This document shows, one piece after another, positions 1 through 8,345 of a DNA stretch of 64,000 nucleotides (its first letter is position 1; each line of letters opens with the position of its first letter). Source of the DNA: Nitrospirota bacterium (GTDB lineage: Bacteria > JACPQY01); the NCBI GenBank assembly GCA_016190245.1, contig JACPQY010000048.1, positions 32,969 to 96,968 of the forward strand, written 5' to 3'. The notes under the pieces were generated by a model. That model had not been told where the DNA came from. It was given only the letters and a program-made list of their open reading frames with translations, and made no database searches. A program made the position numbers and the translations under genes.

Positions 1-96
1 CTCGCGCAGGTGCAGTGCCTCCAGACGGAGGACCACCGGGAAGGTGTGCGTGCATTTTTCAAAGAGAAGCGCGCGCCGAAGTACGTCGGGAAATAG
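1..96 (+). CDS. Enoyl-CoA hydratase/isomerase family protein, C-terminal end (partial)
   Basis: The first 31 codons are open from the window edge and stop at TAG 94-96. The encoded tail, with EDHREGVRAFFKEK followed by RAPKYVGK, is the usual C-terminus of crotonase-fold proteins and closely parallels the tail of the crotonase at 1255-2031 (EDQKEGMRAFLEK then RKPRFTG). So the gene to the left is a paralogous acyl-CoA hydratase or isomerase. It stops 10 bases before the acyl-CoA dehydrogenase and probably shares its operon. Substrate unknown; only the tail is visible. Confidence 0.8.
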   Translation, partial: LAQVQCLQTEDHREGVRAFFKEKRAPKYVGK

Positions 97-106
97 GGGC
101 AGGCGC

Positions 107-1246
107 GTGGATCTCGAACTGACCGAGGAACAAAGGATTTTCCGCGACCGCTTCCGGGAGTTCGCCCGTGGCGAGATCGAGGCCATCGCGAAGGAGTGCG
201 ATGAGAAGGGCGAGTTCCCCAAGGAGCTTTTCCGGAAGATGGGTTCGCTGGGATATCTCGGCATCCCGTTTCCGACCGAGTACGGCGGCTCGGGTCTCGA
301 TCTCGTGACGTTCGCCCTTTTCGCGGAGGAACTGGGACACGCCTCGGCGGGGATCGCCGTGGGCATCTACGTTCACGTGGCGCTGGCGCTGAGCGCCGTA
401 CACGCCTTCGGCACGAGCCGGCAGAAGGAAAGCTACCTCGCGCCAGGGATCCGGGGGGAGAAAGTCGGCGCCTGGGGGTTTGCGGAGCCTGCCGGCGGGT
501 CCGACCCCTCGTCTTTCCGCACGGTGGCTGAACAGGGTCCGAACGGTTGGCGACTCAACGGAACAAAAGTGTTCATCTCGAATGGAACCTTCGCCGATTT
601 CATCGTGGTCACGGCCAAGACAGCCCCGGAGAAAGGGGCGCAAGGCATGAGTCTCTTGATCGTCAACAAGGGAACGCCGGGTTTCACGGCCCGCCGCATC
701 CCCGTGATGGGCGTGCGCGCCACCGAATCTGCCGAGCTGGTCTTCGACAACTGCGTGTTGCCGCAGGACGCCCTGCTCGGACGCGAGAACGAAGGCTTCC
801 TACAGGCGATGAAGACGCTCGCGCTCGGCCGCATCATGGCCGCTGCGTTTGCCTGCGGTCTCGGACGGGCCGCCCTGGAGGCGAGCCTGAAATACGCGGG
901 TGAACGAAAAGCCTTCGGACAGGCGATCGGCGCGTTTCAGGGCAATCAGTGGACGTTGGCGGACATGGCCACGCGCCTCGATGCCTCGTGGCTCCTCACG
1001 CTGCGGGCGGCGCAACTGGCCGGCGAGGGCCGGCCCCACATCAAAGAGGCGTCTATGGCCAAGCTCTACGCTTCCGAGACGGCCACGTGGATCTGCGAGC
1101 GAGCCGTGCAGATCCACGGAGCGTATGGGATGGCGATGGAGTACCCTGTGCAGCGCTACTACCGGGACTGCAAGCTCCTCGAGATCGGCGAGGGGACGAG
1201 CGAGATCCAGCGGAACACCATCGCCCGGCAACTGGGGCTGAAGTAG
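107..1246 (+). CDS. Acyl-CoA dehydrogenase
   Basis: A 379-residue FAD-dependent acyl-CoA dehydrogenase of full family length, which would oxidise an acyl-CoA to its 2,3-enoyl form and pass electrons to ETF. The protein has an N-terminal helical domain, a mid beta domain with the FAD-loop motif WGFAEPAGGSD, and a C-terminal helical domain ending with [10 protein letters not shown], where the Glu of GEG is the expected catalytic base. I chose GTG 107 because the open frame upstream of it lies over the end of the previous crotonase gene and because GGGGCAGG precedes it. It is followed after 8 bases by a crotonase, the usual beta-oxidation pairing. The substrate cannot be told from sequence. Confidence 0.92.
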   Translation: MDLELTEEQRIFRDRFREFARGEIEAIAKECDEKGEFPKELFRKMGSLGYLGIPFPTEYGGSGLDLVTFALFAEELGHASAGIAVGIYVHVALALSAVHAFGTSRQKESYLAPGIRGEKVGAWGFAEPAGGSDPSSFRTVAEQGPNGWRLNGTKVFISNGTFADFIVVTAKTAPEKGAQGMSLLIVNKGTPGFTARRIPVMGVRATESAELVFDNCVLPQDALLGRENEGFLQAMKTLALGRIMAAAFACGLGRAALEASLKYAGERKAFGQAIGAFQGNQWTLADMATRLDASWLLTLRAAQLAGEGRPHIKEASMAKLYASETATWICERAVQIHGAYGMAMEYPVQRYYRDCKLLEIGEGTSEIQRNTIARQLGLK

Positions 1247-1254
1247 GAGGGAAC

Positions 1255-2031
1255 GTGGGATACGAAAAGATCACACTCGCCGTTGATCCCCCGCGCGCCA
1301 CGATCACGATGAACGACCCCGCCGTGATGAACGCGCACTCAACGCCGATGCTTCTGGAAATCCAGGACGCCGTGCGGCGAATCGAGGCGGACGAACGCGT
1401 TGTGGTGGGTGTCATCGAGGGCGCCGGCGGCCACTTCTGCGCCGGGATCAACATCAACGAGACGCACGACATGACCGCCCTCAAGGGGCGAAAGCTCGCG
1501 CGCCTTTTGCACGAGACGTTTTCGCGCGTCCGGACGGCCGACAAGCTCTACGTCGCCAAGATCAGAGGGAACTGCCTGGGCGCCGGGCTCGAGCTGGCGG
1601 TCTCGTGCGATCTTCTCGTGGGGACGGAGTCGTCGAAATACGGCTTTCCTCACATGAAGATCGGGATCCCGTCCATCGTGGAGGCTGGCATCGTTCCTCA
1701 GATGATCGGGATCACGCGGGCAAGGGAGCTCTACTACCTTGCGAAGTTCTGGGACGGGAAGAGGGCGTGCGCGGAGGGCCTGATCAACCGGGTCGTGCCG
1801 GACGATCAACTGGATGCCGCCGTGGACGAGTGGGTCGAGGTTCTCGCCGGCTACAGCCCGGTCGGTATGGCCATCCAGAAGGACGTTTGCCACAAGTGGA
1901 TGACGGCGGATCTGGAGACGGCCATAGACTTCTCCATCAACTCCGTCTGCATCAATTTCTCCTCGGAGGACCAGAAAGAGGGCATGCGGGCTTTTCTCGA
2001 GAAGAGGAAGCCGCGCTTCACCGGCCGTTGA
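1255..2031 (+). CDS. Enoyl-CoA hydratase/isomerase family protein
   Basis: A 258-residue crotonase-fold protein. GTG 1255 has a strong ribosome site (GGAGGGAAC) that overlaps the end of the dehydrogenase gene. The CoA/oxyanion region is seen as GHFCAGININ and GNCLGAGLELAVSCD. The first hydratase glutamate (in GLEL) is present. Where classical hydratases have the second one (the QPE segment), this protein reads FPHMKIG, so water-adding activity by the standard two-Glu mechanism is doubtful. It could be an isomerase, hydrolase or lyase of the superfamily. It sits between an acyl-CoA dehydrogenase and an amidohydrolase in one direction with short gaps, so I infer a catabolic operon for an acyl-CoA or cyclic acid. 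Confidence 0.9.
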   Translation: MGYEKITLAVDPPRATITMNDPAVMNAHSTPMLLEIQDAVRRIEADERVVVGVIEGAGGHFCAGININETHDMTALKGRKLARLLHETFSRVRTADKLYVAKIRGNCLGAGLELAVSCDLLVGTESSKYGFPHMKIGIPSIVEAGIVPQMIGITRARELYYLAKFWDGKRACAEGLINRVVPDDQLDAAVDEWVEVLAGYSPVGMAIQKDVCHKWMTADLETAIDFSINSVCINFSSEDQKEGMRAFLEKRKPRFTGR

Positions 2032-2045
2032 AAGGGAGGTGACAC

Positions 2046-2900
2046 GTGACGAACATCGGCGCCATTGATGCCTGGGGCTCGTGGATCGGCCCGGAAGGGG
2101 CCAAGCGGTGGCCCAGGGAGTACGTGCACATTTTCAAGAAATACCGCTCACCGGAAGTGATCCTCAAGGGGATGAGCCCCGAGCAGATGATCGAGGACAT
2201 GGATCGCGCGGGCGTCGAGATGTGCGTCCTGTCCGCCTTCTACCACAAGGAACTTGCCGTCGTGTCCAACGAAGAGGTGAGCGATCTCGTCCAGCGGAAC
2301 CCGAAGCGGTTCGTCGGGTCCGGCACGGTGAACGTGCTCAGGCGGCCGATGGACGTGGCGCGGGAGGTGGAGCGGCTCGTGAAAGACCTGGGCATGAAAG
2401 CGATCCGGCTCGAACCGTACATGTACGGCGACGGCACGACGGGGCTTCCCCCGAACGACAAGCACTACTGGCCCGTGTACATCAAGTGCACCGAGTTGAA
2501 CGTGCCGGTTTGCATCCAGGTGGGGCACACGGGGCCGCTGCTTCCCTCCGAGGTGGGCAGGCCGATCTACCTCGATGAGGTCGCGCTCGCGTTTCCCGAT
2601 CTCACCATCCTGGGCTGCCACCTCGGCCAGCCGTGGCATGAGGAGATGATGATCCTGGCCTGGAAACATCCCAACGTGTATGTCGAAACGTCTGCGCGGA
2701 CCCCCAAGCACTGGCCTTCGGCCTTCGTGGAGTTTGCGCGGACGTGGGGGCAGGACAAGGTGATCTGGGCGACCGACTATCCTCTGCTTCCGTTCGATCG
2801 GGCGCTTCGCGAAGTGGACGGGCACGCCTTCACCGAAGAGGTGAAGAGGAAAATCGTGCGCGAGAATGCCGCCCGGGCGTTCGGGTTGAACGGGGGCTGA
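2046..2900 (+). CDS. Amidohydrolase-2 family TIM-barrel protein
   Basis: A 284-residue protein of the amidohydrolase-2 group, which includes decarboxylases and hydratases acting on ring-cleavage products. GTG 2046 follows GGGAGGTGACAC. The C-terminal part has the family's GCHLGQPW and WATDYPLLPF segments, holding the expected His and Asp metal ligands or acid. At the N-terminus, where active members carry an HxH metal pair, it reads AIDAWGSWIG, so the first metal-binding pair is missing. This suggests a metal-poor or altered active site. It is the last gene of the forward acyl-CoA operon and faces a CoA-transferase across a short hairpin. Confidence 0.85.
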   Translation: MTNIGAIDAWGSWIGPEGAKRWPREYVHIFKKYRSPEVILKGMSPEQMIEDMDRAGVEMCVLSAFYHKELAVVSNEEVSDLVQRNPKRFVGSGTVNVLRRPMDVAREVERLVKDLGMKAIRLEPYMYGDGTTGLPPNDKHYWPVYIKCTELNVPVCIQVGHTGPLLPSEVGRPIYLDEVALAFPDLTILGCHLGQPWHEEMMILAWKHPNVYVETSARTPKHWPSAFVEFARTWGQDKVIWATDYPLLPFDRALREVDGHAFTEEVKRKIVRENAARAFGLNGG

Positions 2901-2916
2901 CCGGAGGACCGGTCAG
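2897..2916. terminator. Hairpin between convergent genes
   Basis: CTGACCGG AGGA CCGGTCAG is a perfect 8-bp stem with a 4-base loop. It begins at the stop codon of the amidohydrolase and ends 4 bases before the stop of the opposing CoA-transferase. No T-run follows on either strand, so it is a possible but not classical terminator. Confidence 0.45.
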
Positions 2917-2920
2917 GCGA

Positions 2921-4672
2921 CTACACCCGGCCGAGGAAATACCGCCCGGGGTCGAAGTCGCGCAGGAGGGCCAACTCGGCGCGAGTGGGGGGGGGGATTC
3001 GTCGGAGGTGCTTCTCGCGGCGCAGTCGCCATCCGCAGGCGGCCTGCACCTCAGCTACCGTCGCCTTTCCAATCAACGCCGCAAGAACAAGATCACGCCC
3101 GCGTTTCTCGAAAACGCCGAGCTGCGTGACGAGCTTGGCCACTCGTTTCCCCGGACACGTGACATAGGGCAGGCGGCGGACGAGCCGTTCGCGCGTTTGC
3201 TCGGCCACGACGATGACGCGATCGGCGAGCGAGGCCACGTCGTTCGCGCCGCCCGATCCCAGGATGAAGGGCGGCGTCCCCGGAATGAGCGTGCTGTTGA
3301 GATTTCCCTGCCGGTCCACCTGCGCGGCGCCCAGCGCGCCGAGGCTTCTGATTCTCGGATGCGGCAGGCACATTCCCAGGATCGTGGCGATATCCGTGTT
3401 GAGTAACGCCGTATTGAAGTTGCGCGCATGGAAGATGAAGGCTTCCCCCTCCACAGGATAGAACCCGTAGGCGCCGATTTCGACCATGAGGCGGTAGCCG
3501 GGGTTCCTTTTCGTTCTGTAGGCCAGAAAAGCGGCCAAATGGGCGGCGCCGACACCCGCCAGGATGGCCCGGTGCCCGTTCGCCTTGGCGGTTCGAGAGA
3601 TTTCGCGTGCCGCCGTGACGATCATGCGCTCGGCAGGTGACGGCCCGGCCGGGTGACTGAGGTGCTTGAGCCCGGAAGGGCGCTCTTCGCGCCACGTTGA
3701 GGGATCGGTCCGCCGCCGGAGGGCCCGGAGCCGGCGGTTTCCCAATCGGCGAACGTACGTCCGAGAATCCGCGCACTCGGTGATCCAGCGCCGGATCCAC
3801 GCCTCGTGACTCTGTGGATCGCGACACGCCCGACGGGCCTCAAGGACGAAATCGGGATCTTCGCCGTAGCCCGGCTCTTCCGCCACGCCGGGCGAGACGA
3901 GTGCTGTGGGATGCGCGCCGAAGGGTACCTCGCACACGGCAAGAACGATCTCCGGAGGGAGAACCACGTGGTGACGATAAGCATCCACGGCGGATGCGGG
4001 CAGGATTTTCTCTACCGTCGCAATGACTCCCCCTCGACTGGCGAGGGCGCCGTAGATGCCTACTCCGTAGGGAATGGGGAGGACCACGCGGCCCATCGGG
4101 TCGGCTACCACGCCTTGCACGAAAGCCAGATCCGGCTCACACGCCCCAGCGACGCCAACTGAACCCCTGCCAAAGGGATTTGCCACACGCTTGAAGCCCG
4201 ACCGGTTGCCTTCGAGACTGCTGCCCGCGATGGAGCCGATGGGCACGAAGGGTACACGGAAGGCCCCGGCCCACAGACGGAGGACGGTTGTCAGCATCGT
4301 CCAATCCTCGAATTCCACCGAGCCCTCCGCTCTGGCTCTCGTGAAGACAGGATTGGGAGACGGGTAAGGCATCCCGTCGCCGTTGAAGGAACTGACGAGC
4401 CGTTTCAGCAGGCCGGCGTGGACCCAAGGGGCGAGATTGCAGGAATTGGCGGACGTGACGACCGCGGTGAGGCCGGACTTCCGACCCACAAAGAGCCGGA
4501 AAACTTCGTTGCACGCGGCATGCGGAAACGGGTACCCGCCCAAGTAAAGACAGGCGCCCGGCCGCACGAACCGGGCGACGGCCACACGAAGACTGAGGAC
4601 TTTCGAGGACTCCCTGCGGTCCCTGCTCAGGACCGACCGCTCGAAACCTCGGGCACGCATCCTCGGGTGCAC
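2921..4672 (-). CDS. CoA-transferase with fused A and B subunits, glutaconate CoA-transferase (GctAB) type
   Basis: A protein of up to 583 residues. Residues about 20-330 match the GctA subunit (SKVLSLRVAVARFV, FVPIGSIAGSS, VPFGAHPTALVSPG). Residues about 350-583 match GctB (MVEIGAYGF, AQVDRQGNLNST, SGGANDVASLA). Glu398 in VEIGAYG lines up with the catalytic glutamate that forms the glutamyl-CoA intermediate in GctB. The two subunits are normally separate genes, so this is a fusion. The start is uncertain: GTG 4672 or ATG 4660, both inside an imperfect 10-bp palindrome at 4661-4689; homology begins near residue 23. It probably moves CoA between acids in the pathway encoded next door. Confidence 0.88.
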   Translation of the reverse strand: MHPRMRARGFERSVLSRDRRESSKVLSLRVAVARFVRPGACLYLGGYPFPHAACNEVFRLFVGRKSGLTAVVTSANSCNLAPWVHAGLLKRLVSSFNGDGMPYPSPNPVFTRARAEGSVEFEDWTMLTTVLRLWAGAFRVPFVPIGSIAGSSLEGNRSGFKRVANPFGRGSVGVAGACEPDLAFVQGVVADPMGRVVLPIPYGVGIYGALASRGGVIATVEKILPASAVDAYRHHVVLPPEIVLAVCEVPFGAHPTALVSPGVAEEPGYGEDPDFVLEARRACRDPQSHEAWIRRWITECADSRTYVRRLGNRRLRALRRRTDPSTWREERPSGLKHLSHPAGPSPAERMIVTAAREISRTAKANGHRAILAGVGAAHLAAFLAYRTKRNPGYRLMVEIGAYGFYPVEGEAFIFHARNFNTALLNTDIATILGMCLPHPRIRSLGALGAAQVDRQGNLNSTLIPGTPPFILGSGGANDVASLADRVIVVAEQTRERLVRRLPYVTCPGKRVAKLVTQLGVFEKRGRDLVLAALIGKATVAEVQAACGWRLRREKHLRRIPPPTRAELALLRDFDPGRYFLGRV

Positions 4673-4707
4673 GCGAGCACCCCGAGGGTTGATCTGAGGC
4701 GGGATGG

Positions 4708-4863
4708 CTACTTCTTTACGAGCTTCTTCCCCTTGACGTAGGCCCAGAGCTTCTTGTTCATCTCGGCGGGGGTCACCGGCTTCGCGCCGAAAACGTCTTC
4801 GACTGATTCCGCTCGACCCTTGAAGTTGATCGTCATACCGCCGAAAGGTTTTCTGACAGCCAT
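4708..4863 (-). CDS. Small basic SWIB-like protein, 51 aa
   Basis: A 51-residue protein starting at ATG 4863 with an excellent ribosome site (AGGAGG, 8-base gap) and a plausible promoter upstream. The C-terminal half, VTPAEMNKKLWAYVKGKKL, resembles the core of the SWIB/MDM2-type helical domain found in chromatin proteins and in small bacterial and chlamydial proteins. The N-terminal half (MAVRKPFGGMTINFKGRAES) is unlike it. It is lysine-rich, so nucleic-acid binding is possible. It lies upstream of the CoA-transferase on the same strand, 36 bases away, but need not be functionally linked. Too short for most gene callers. Confidence 0.7.
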   Translation of the reverse strand: MAVRKPFGGMTINFKGRAESVEDVFGAKPVTPAEMNKKLWAYVKGKKLVKK

Positions 4864-4921
4864 TGCGTCTGCCTCCTATTCTGTTTCCGTAGAACCGATG
4901 TGCCCACCCATGTTGTGGACC

Positions 4922-4949
4922 AATCTAATACACTCTCTCTAAAAGGCAA
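4922..4949 (-). promoter_or_regulatory. Possible sigma70-type promoter for the SWIB-like gene
   Basis: On the minus strand TTGCCT (4949-4944) and TAGATT (4927-4922) are separated by 16 bases, about 60 bases before the ATG of the 51-residue gene. The surrounding stretch is AT-richer than the window average. Confidence 0.4.
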
Positions 4950-5056
4950 GGAAAAACTGTTCGGAGTGCAGGCGTTGCCAGGGATGTCGGCGTGCAGACG
5001 CGCTCGCGGAGCGCCCCTTTTTCCGAGGATGGGGACATGCTAAGGTAGGGCTCGCC

Positions 5057-5130
5057 GCGCCAATAGCTCAACTGGATAGAGCGACGGCCTACGGAGCCGT
5101 AGGTTGGGGGTTCAAATCCCTCTTGGCGCA
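5057..5130 (+). tRNA. tRNA-Arg (anticodon ACG)
   Basis: All four arms fold by eye. The acceptor stem is GCGCCAA/TTGGCGC, the D stem GCTC/GAGC, and the anticodon stem ACGGC/GCCGT around loop CTACGGA with anticodon ACG. The T arm is GGGGG-TTCAAAT-CCCTC with one G-T pair. The discriminator is A5130 and no CCA is encoded. The ACG anticodon is normally edited to ICG by TadA. Confidence 0.95.
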
Positions 5131-5193
5131 TGCGCTTCTCAACGCCGCCTACATTTGCAATTGCGCTCCGAGCCGTCTATCTTCTTGAGAAGC

Positions 5194-5640
5194 GTGGGCA
5201 CGACAATCGGGGAGGTGTTGAAGGATCGGCCCGTGGTCCACGTGGCGCCGTCGCACAGCGTGGCCGACGCGGCGCGGAAGATGTCCGCCATGCGGGTGGG
5301 GGCGGCCGCGGTGTTGGAGGGCGACCGGCTGGTCGGCATTGTCACGGAGCGCGACATCATGTCCAAGGTGGTAGCCGAGGGGAAAGACCCGCTCAAGACG
5401 CTCGTCTCGGACATTATGACGCGCAACGTGATCCTCGCCCTTGCCGAGGAGGACTACGAGATCTGTCTGGGCCGCATGAGGCAGGCGGGGATCCGGCACC
5501 TGCCGGTTGTGAAGGGCGATCAACTCATCGGCATCGTATCCATCCGTGCCCTCAGCTTCTTCGAGCTCGACCGCAAGGACGAGGAACTGAAGCTCATGAA
5601 CGACTACGTCCGCTACGTGCCCGAAGAGGCCGACCGGTAG
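5194..5640 (+). CDS. Tandem CBS-domain protein
   Basis: A protein of about 148 residues made of two CBS domains. The first runs from TIGEVLKDRPVVHVAP to VGIVTERDIMSKVV, the second from VSDIMTRNVILAL to IGIVSIRALSFFEL. Stand-alone CBS pairs bind adenine nucleotides and act as energy-state sensors or regulate a partner; no partner is evident here. The open frame runs back into tRNA-Arg, so the true start must lie after 5130. GTG 5194 is the best candidate; TTG 5185 is the alternative. Ends 24 bases before hemW. Confidence 0.85.
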   Translation: MGTTIGEVLKDRPVVHVAPSHSVADAARKMSAMRVGAAAVLEGDRLVGIVTERDIMSKVVAEGKDPLKTLVSDIMTRNVILALAEEDYEICLGRMRQAGIRHLPVVKGDQLIGIVSIRALSFFELDRKDEELKLMNDYVRYVPEEADR

Positions 5641-5664
5641 GTCGGCCGGCGCCCTCTTTCCGCA

Positions 5665-6951
5665 GTGGACACTCTTCCCGGAGAACTGGGCGTCTACGTC
5701 CACATCCCGTTTTGCCGCGCTCGCTGCCCCTACTGCCATTTCAACACGGTCGCCACGAGGGAGATCCCCGAGGGGCCGTACCACGGTGCATTGCCCCGCC
5801 ATCCTGGCGGGGCCACACCTGGGCAGGAAGCCCTGGTGCCACGAGCGGAAGGCAGCCCACGAAGGGCTGCGATGAACGTGGCATTGCGTGGTACCAGGCC
5901 CTCCTTCGCCAGGTACGTTGAGGCGGTCGAAGCCGAGTTGCGCGGACGCGTCGGGAAGGAGGGGCTTGGCGGACGGCCGTTGAGGTCCATCTATTTCGGC
6001 GGGGGGACACCGTCGCTCCTCTCGCCGGAGGCGATCCGGTGCCTCGTGAAGTCCATCCGGGAGTCGGTGCGAACTTCGGGGCCTGTCGAGGTGACCCTCG
6101 AAGTCTTTCCCGACGAATCAGGACTGGCGAAGCTCCAGGATTTCCGTGACGTCGGCGTGACTCGGGTCTCGTTTGGGATGCAATCGATGTTTGCAGACGT
6201 GCGCGAGGCCCTGTGGCGGGGGCGATCGGCGGTGCCGGGCCGCGTGGTTCAGGCCGCTTCAGAGGCCGGTTTCAACAACGTCAGCCTCGATTTCATCTAT
6301 GGACGGCCCGGGCAAACCGCGGAGTCGTGGCGATCGGAACTGGGTGAGATCGTGAATCTTGGCCTGGCGCACCTTTCGATCTACATGCTTTCGGTGGAGG
6401 AGGACACGCCGCTGGTTCGGTTGCTCGCAAGCGGGCGCATGGCGGTGCCGGAAGAGGATGCGGTTGCCAGGATGGCGCTCGACATGTGGAGCGTACTTGG
6501 CGATGCGGGATATCGTCCCTACGAGATCTCGAACTTTGCCCGCCCGGGATTCGAGTGCCTCCACAACCTCGCCTATTGGACGCCCGGAGCGGAGTACCTC
6601 GGCATCGGCGCGGGGGCTCATTCCTGTGTGGGTGGCGCCCGGTGGGAGAATCTTGCCGATCCGTTCGAGTACGTCGCTCACATCGCAAGAGGTGAGTCGG
6701 TGGAATTGAACAGGCAAGCCGCGGACCGGGAGCGCGAGATGCGCGAGTATCTCTACCTTGGCCTGAGGCGTGACACCGGCGTCTCCCCCTCGTGGTTCCG
6801 CGACCATTTCGGACGGGATCTCGAGGACGTGTTCCCGGCGGTGATGAGCGCGGCGATCGAGCGCAAGTGGATGGAGGCGGACTCGTCCTCCCTGAGGCTC
6901 ACGCCCCGCGGCCGCCTGATGTCCGACGCCGTCTTCCGCGATCTGTTCTGA
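5665..6951 (+). CDS. hemW: Radical SAM protein HemW (coproporphyrinogen III oxidase-like) with inserted segment
   Basis: A 428-residue HemW/HemN-family radical SAM protein. The 4Fe-4S motif is HIPFCRARCPYC (Cys17, Cys21, Cys24), followed by YFGGGTPSLL and YEISNFARPG, typical of HemW, a haem chaperone often misnamed as an oxidase. Unusually, residues about 38-77, between the iron-sulfur motif and RPSFARYVEAVEAEL, are encoded by a palindromic element (5778-5894) that keeps the frame. Without them the protein would have normal HemW spacing. Haem trafficking fits the cbb3 oxidase genes near 56 kb. The start is GTG 5665. Confidence 0.88.
   Translation: MDTLPGELGVYVHIPFCRARCPYCHFNTVATREIPEGPYHGALPRHPGGATPGQEALVPRAEGSPRRAAMNVALRGTRPSFARYVEAVEAELRGRVGKEGLGGRPLRSIYFGGGTPSLLSPEAIRCLVKSIRESVRTSGPVEVTLEVFPDESGLAKLQDFRDVGVTRVSFGMQSMFADVREALWRGRSAVPGRVVQAASEAGFNNVSLDFIYGRPGQTAESWRSELGEIVNLGLAHLSIYMLSVEEDTPLVRLLASGRMAVPEEDAVARMALDMWSVLGDAGYRPYEISNFARPGFECLHNLAYWTPGAEYLGIGAGAHSCVGGARWENLADPFEYVAHIARGESVELNRQAADREREMREYLYLGLRRDTGVSPSWFRDHFGRDLEDVFPAVMSAAIERKWMEADSSSLRLTPRGRLMSDAVFRDLF
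5770..5903. repeat. Palindromic element inserted in frame in hemW
   Basis: Outer arms GTACCACG (5778-5785) and CGTGGTAC (5887-5894) enclose a 117-base core, exactly 39 codons. Flanks GAGGGGCC and GGCCCTC nearly extend the pairing. Inside are three hairpins: CCCCGCCA-TCC-TGGCGGGG (5794-5812), a 9-bp stem with one mismatch (5816-5838), and GCAGCCC/GGGCTGC (5852-5870). The whole can fold as a cloverleaf. It resembles REP-like genomic repeats. I see no second copy of the same family in this window. Confidence 0.75.
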
Positions 6952-7064
6952 GTTCCGTGGGAGGGTGTGAGGGGTTGCCTCCTGGGTGGAGGTGCGACTC
7001 GGCGGGATACAAGCACAATGCAATCTAGGAAACAACGTCCCTCTGTTGCGCGTCCGGACGAAGC

Positions 7065-8270
7065 ATGAGCGGTTTTCTCCTTCTGTGCGGTGTGGGCTTC
7101 GCGGCTTTTGCCAGCTACGAGTGGGCCCGCACGCCCCTCACGCCGCTTCTGGGGGAGAGCTTGGGCGCATCGCCGGAAGCCATCGGCTCGATCATGGCCG
7201 TCTCCACGGCGGTTGGGATCTTGGTGAAACTCCCGGCGGGTGTTTTGTCGGACACCCTGGGCCGGAAGTGGGTCATCCTGTCGGGTGTCGGATTCTTCGC
7301 GTTGACTCCATTCCTCTACGCGGGGGTTCACTCAGCCGGTGCGCTCCTGGCCGTGCGCCTCATCCATGGCCTTGCCACCGCGCTGTACACTCCTGCGGCG
7401 ATGGCCGCCGTGGCCGATGTTTTCGGCCGGCGGCGGGGCGAAGGCATCGGCTGGTACACGGCCTGCACTCAGACGGGCAAGTCGATCGGCCCGGCGATCG
7501 GAGGGTTTGCCCTGAGCCACGTGGGCTTCGGCTCATCGTACCTTCTGTGCGGGGTGTCGGGACTGGCTGCGCTCGGGCTCGCGCTCGTTTTCGTGGCGCG
7601 CACGGGGAGGGGGAGCCAAGTGGGGATTGCGCCGGGATCATCTCCGATGGTCGTGGGCGCCGAAGTGCGGCGTCGCCTGATCGTGGGCGTGAAGGAGCTG
7701 TCCGCCAGTCCGAAGGTGGTCGTAACCTGTCTGGCCCAGTCTCTCCAACTCTTCGCGTTGGGGAGCCTCCAGGCGTTTCTGCCGCTTCTGGCCGCTTCGA
7801 GGGGAGTGGCGGTGGAACTGATCGGTCTCTTCTTCACCGTCAAGTCGGTAGCCTCGCTCATGGCCCGCCCCATCGCGGGCCGGCTCTCCGACCGGATTGG
7901 TCGCACCCCGATGCTGGTGGCGGGGATGATCGTCTCCGCGGCCGCCCTCTACGCGCTGCCTTTCAGCGCCGCCACCGCTCCGATCATCCTCGTGGCCCTC
8001 GTGTACGGCCTGGGCGATGCCGTCACACACACCGCCAGTGCCGCCCAAGTGGCCGACCTCTCCCGGACTCAATCCCTCGGTGCCGCGATGGGCCTCTTCG
8101 GTTCGCTGACCGACGTGGGTCATGCTGCCGGCCAGTTCCTGATGGGTTTCTTGGTTGCTTGGATGGGGTTCGTCGGCGCATACCACTCGGTGGCCGGTCT
8201 TCTCCTCTTCGGGGCGGCGGTCGTCTGGTGGACGTTTCGGTCGCGGCGCCCCTCGCTCCGTCCAGCGTGA
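7065..8270 (+). CDS. Major facilitator superfamily transporter
   Basis: A 401-residue inner-membrane protein with about 12 hydrophobic helices. The loop 2-3 MFS signature is GVLSDTLGRKWV and its second-half counterpart is GRLSDRIGRTPM, as expected for a two-fold MFS repeat. The length is normal for a drug/metabolite efflux or uptake carrier; the substrate cannot be inferred. It is separated from hemW by about 110 bases and followed by a separate promoter. Confidence 0.88.
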   Translation: MSGFLLLCGVGFAAFASYEWARTPLTPLLGESLGASPEAIGSIMAVSTAVGILVKLPAGVLSDTLGRKWVILSGVGFFALTPFLYAGVHSAGALLAVRLIHGLATALYTPAAMAAVADVFGRRRGEGIGWYTACTQTGKSIGPAIGGFALSHVGFGSSYLLCGVSGLAALGLALVFVARTGRGSQVGIAPGSSPMVVGAEVRRRLIVGVKELSASPKVVVTCLAQSLQLFALGSLQAFLPLLAASRGVAVELIGLFFTVKSVASLMARPIAGRLSDRIGRTPMLVAGMIVSAAALYALPFSAATAPIILVALVYGLGDAVTHTASAAQVADLSRTQSLGAAMGLFGSLTDVGHAAGQFLMGFLVAWMGFVGAYHSVAGLLLFGAAVVWWTFRSRRPSLRPA

Positions 8271-8287
8271 CGGATGCGGGGTCGCTC

Positions 8288-8316
8288 TTGTGGAGTGCGG
8301 AGGGTGCTGATAAGAT
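8288..8316 (+). promoter_or_regulatory. Sigma70-type promoter upstream of DUF59 gene
   Basis: TTGTGG (8288-8293), 17-base spacer, TAAGAT (8311-8316). Transcription would start about 8323, giving a leader of roughly 23 bases that includes the GAAGGAGA ribosome site. Confidence 0.5.
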
Positions 8317-8345
8317 GCTAGGGGTCCGAGGCGAAGGAGACGCGA

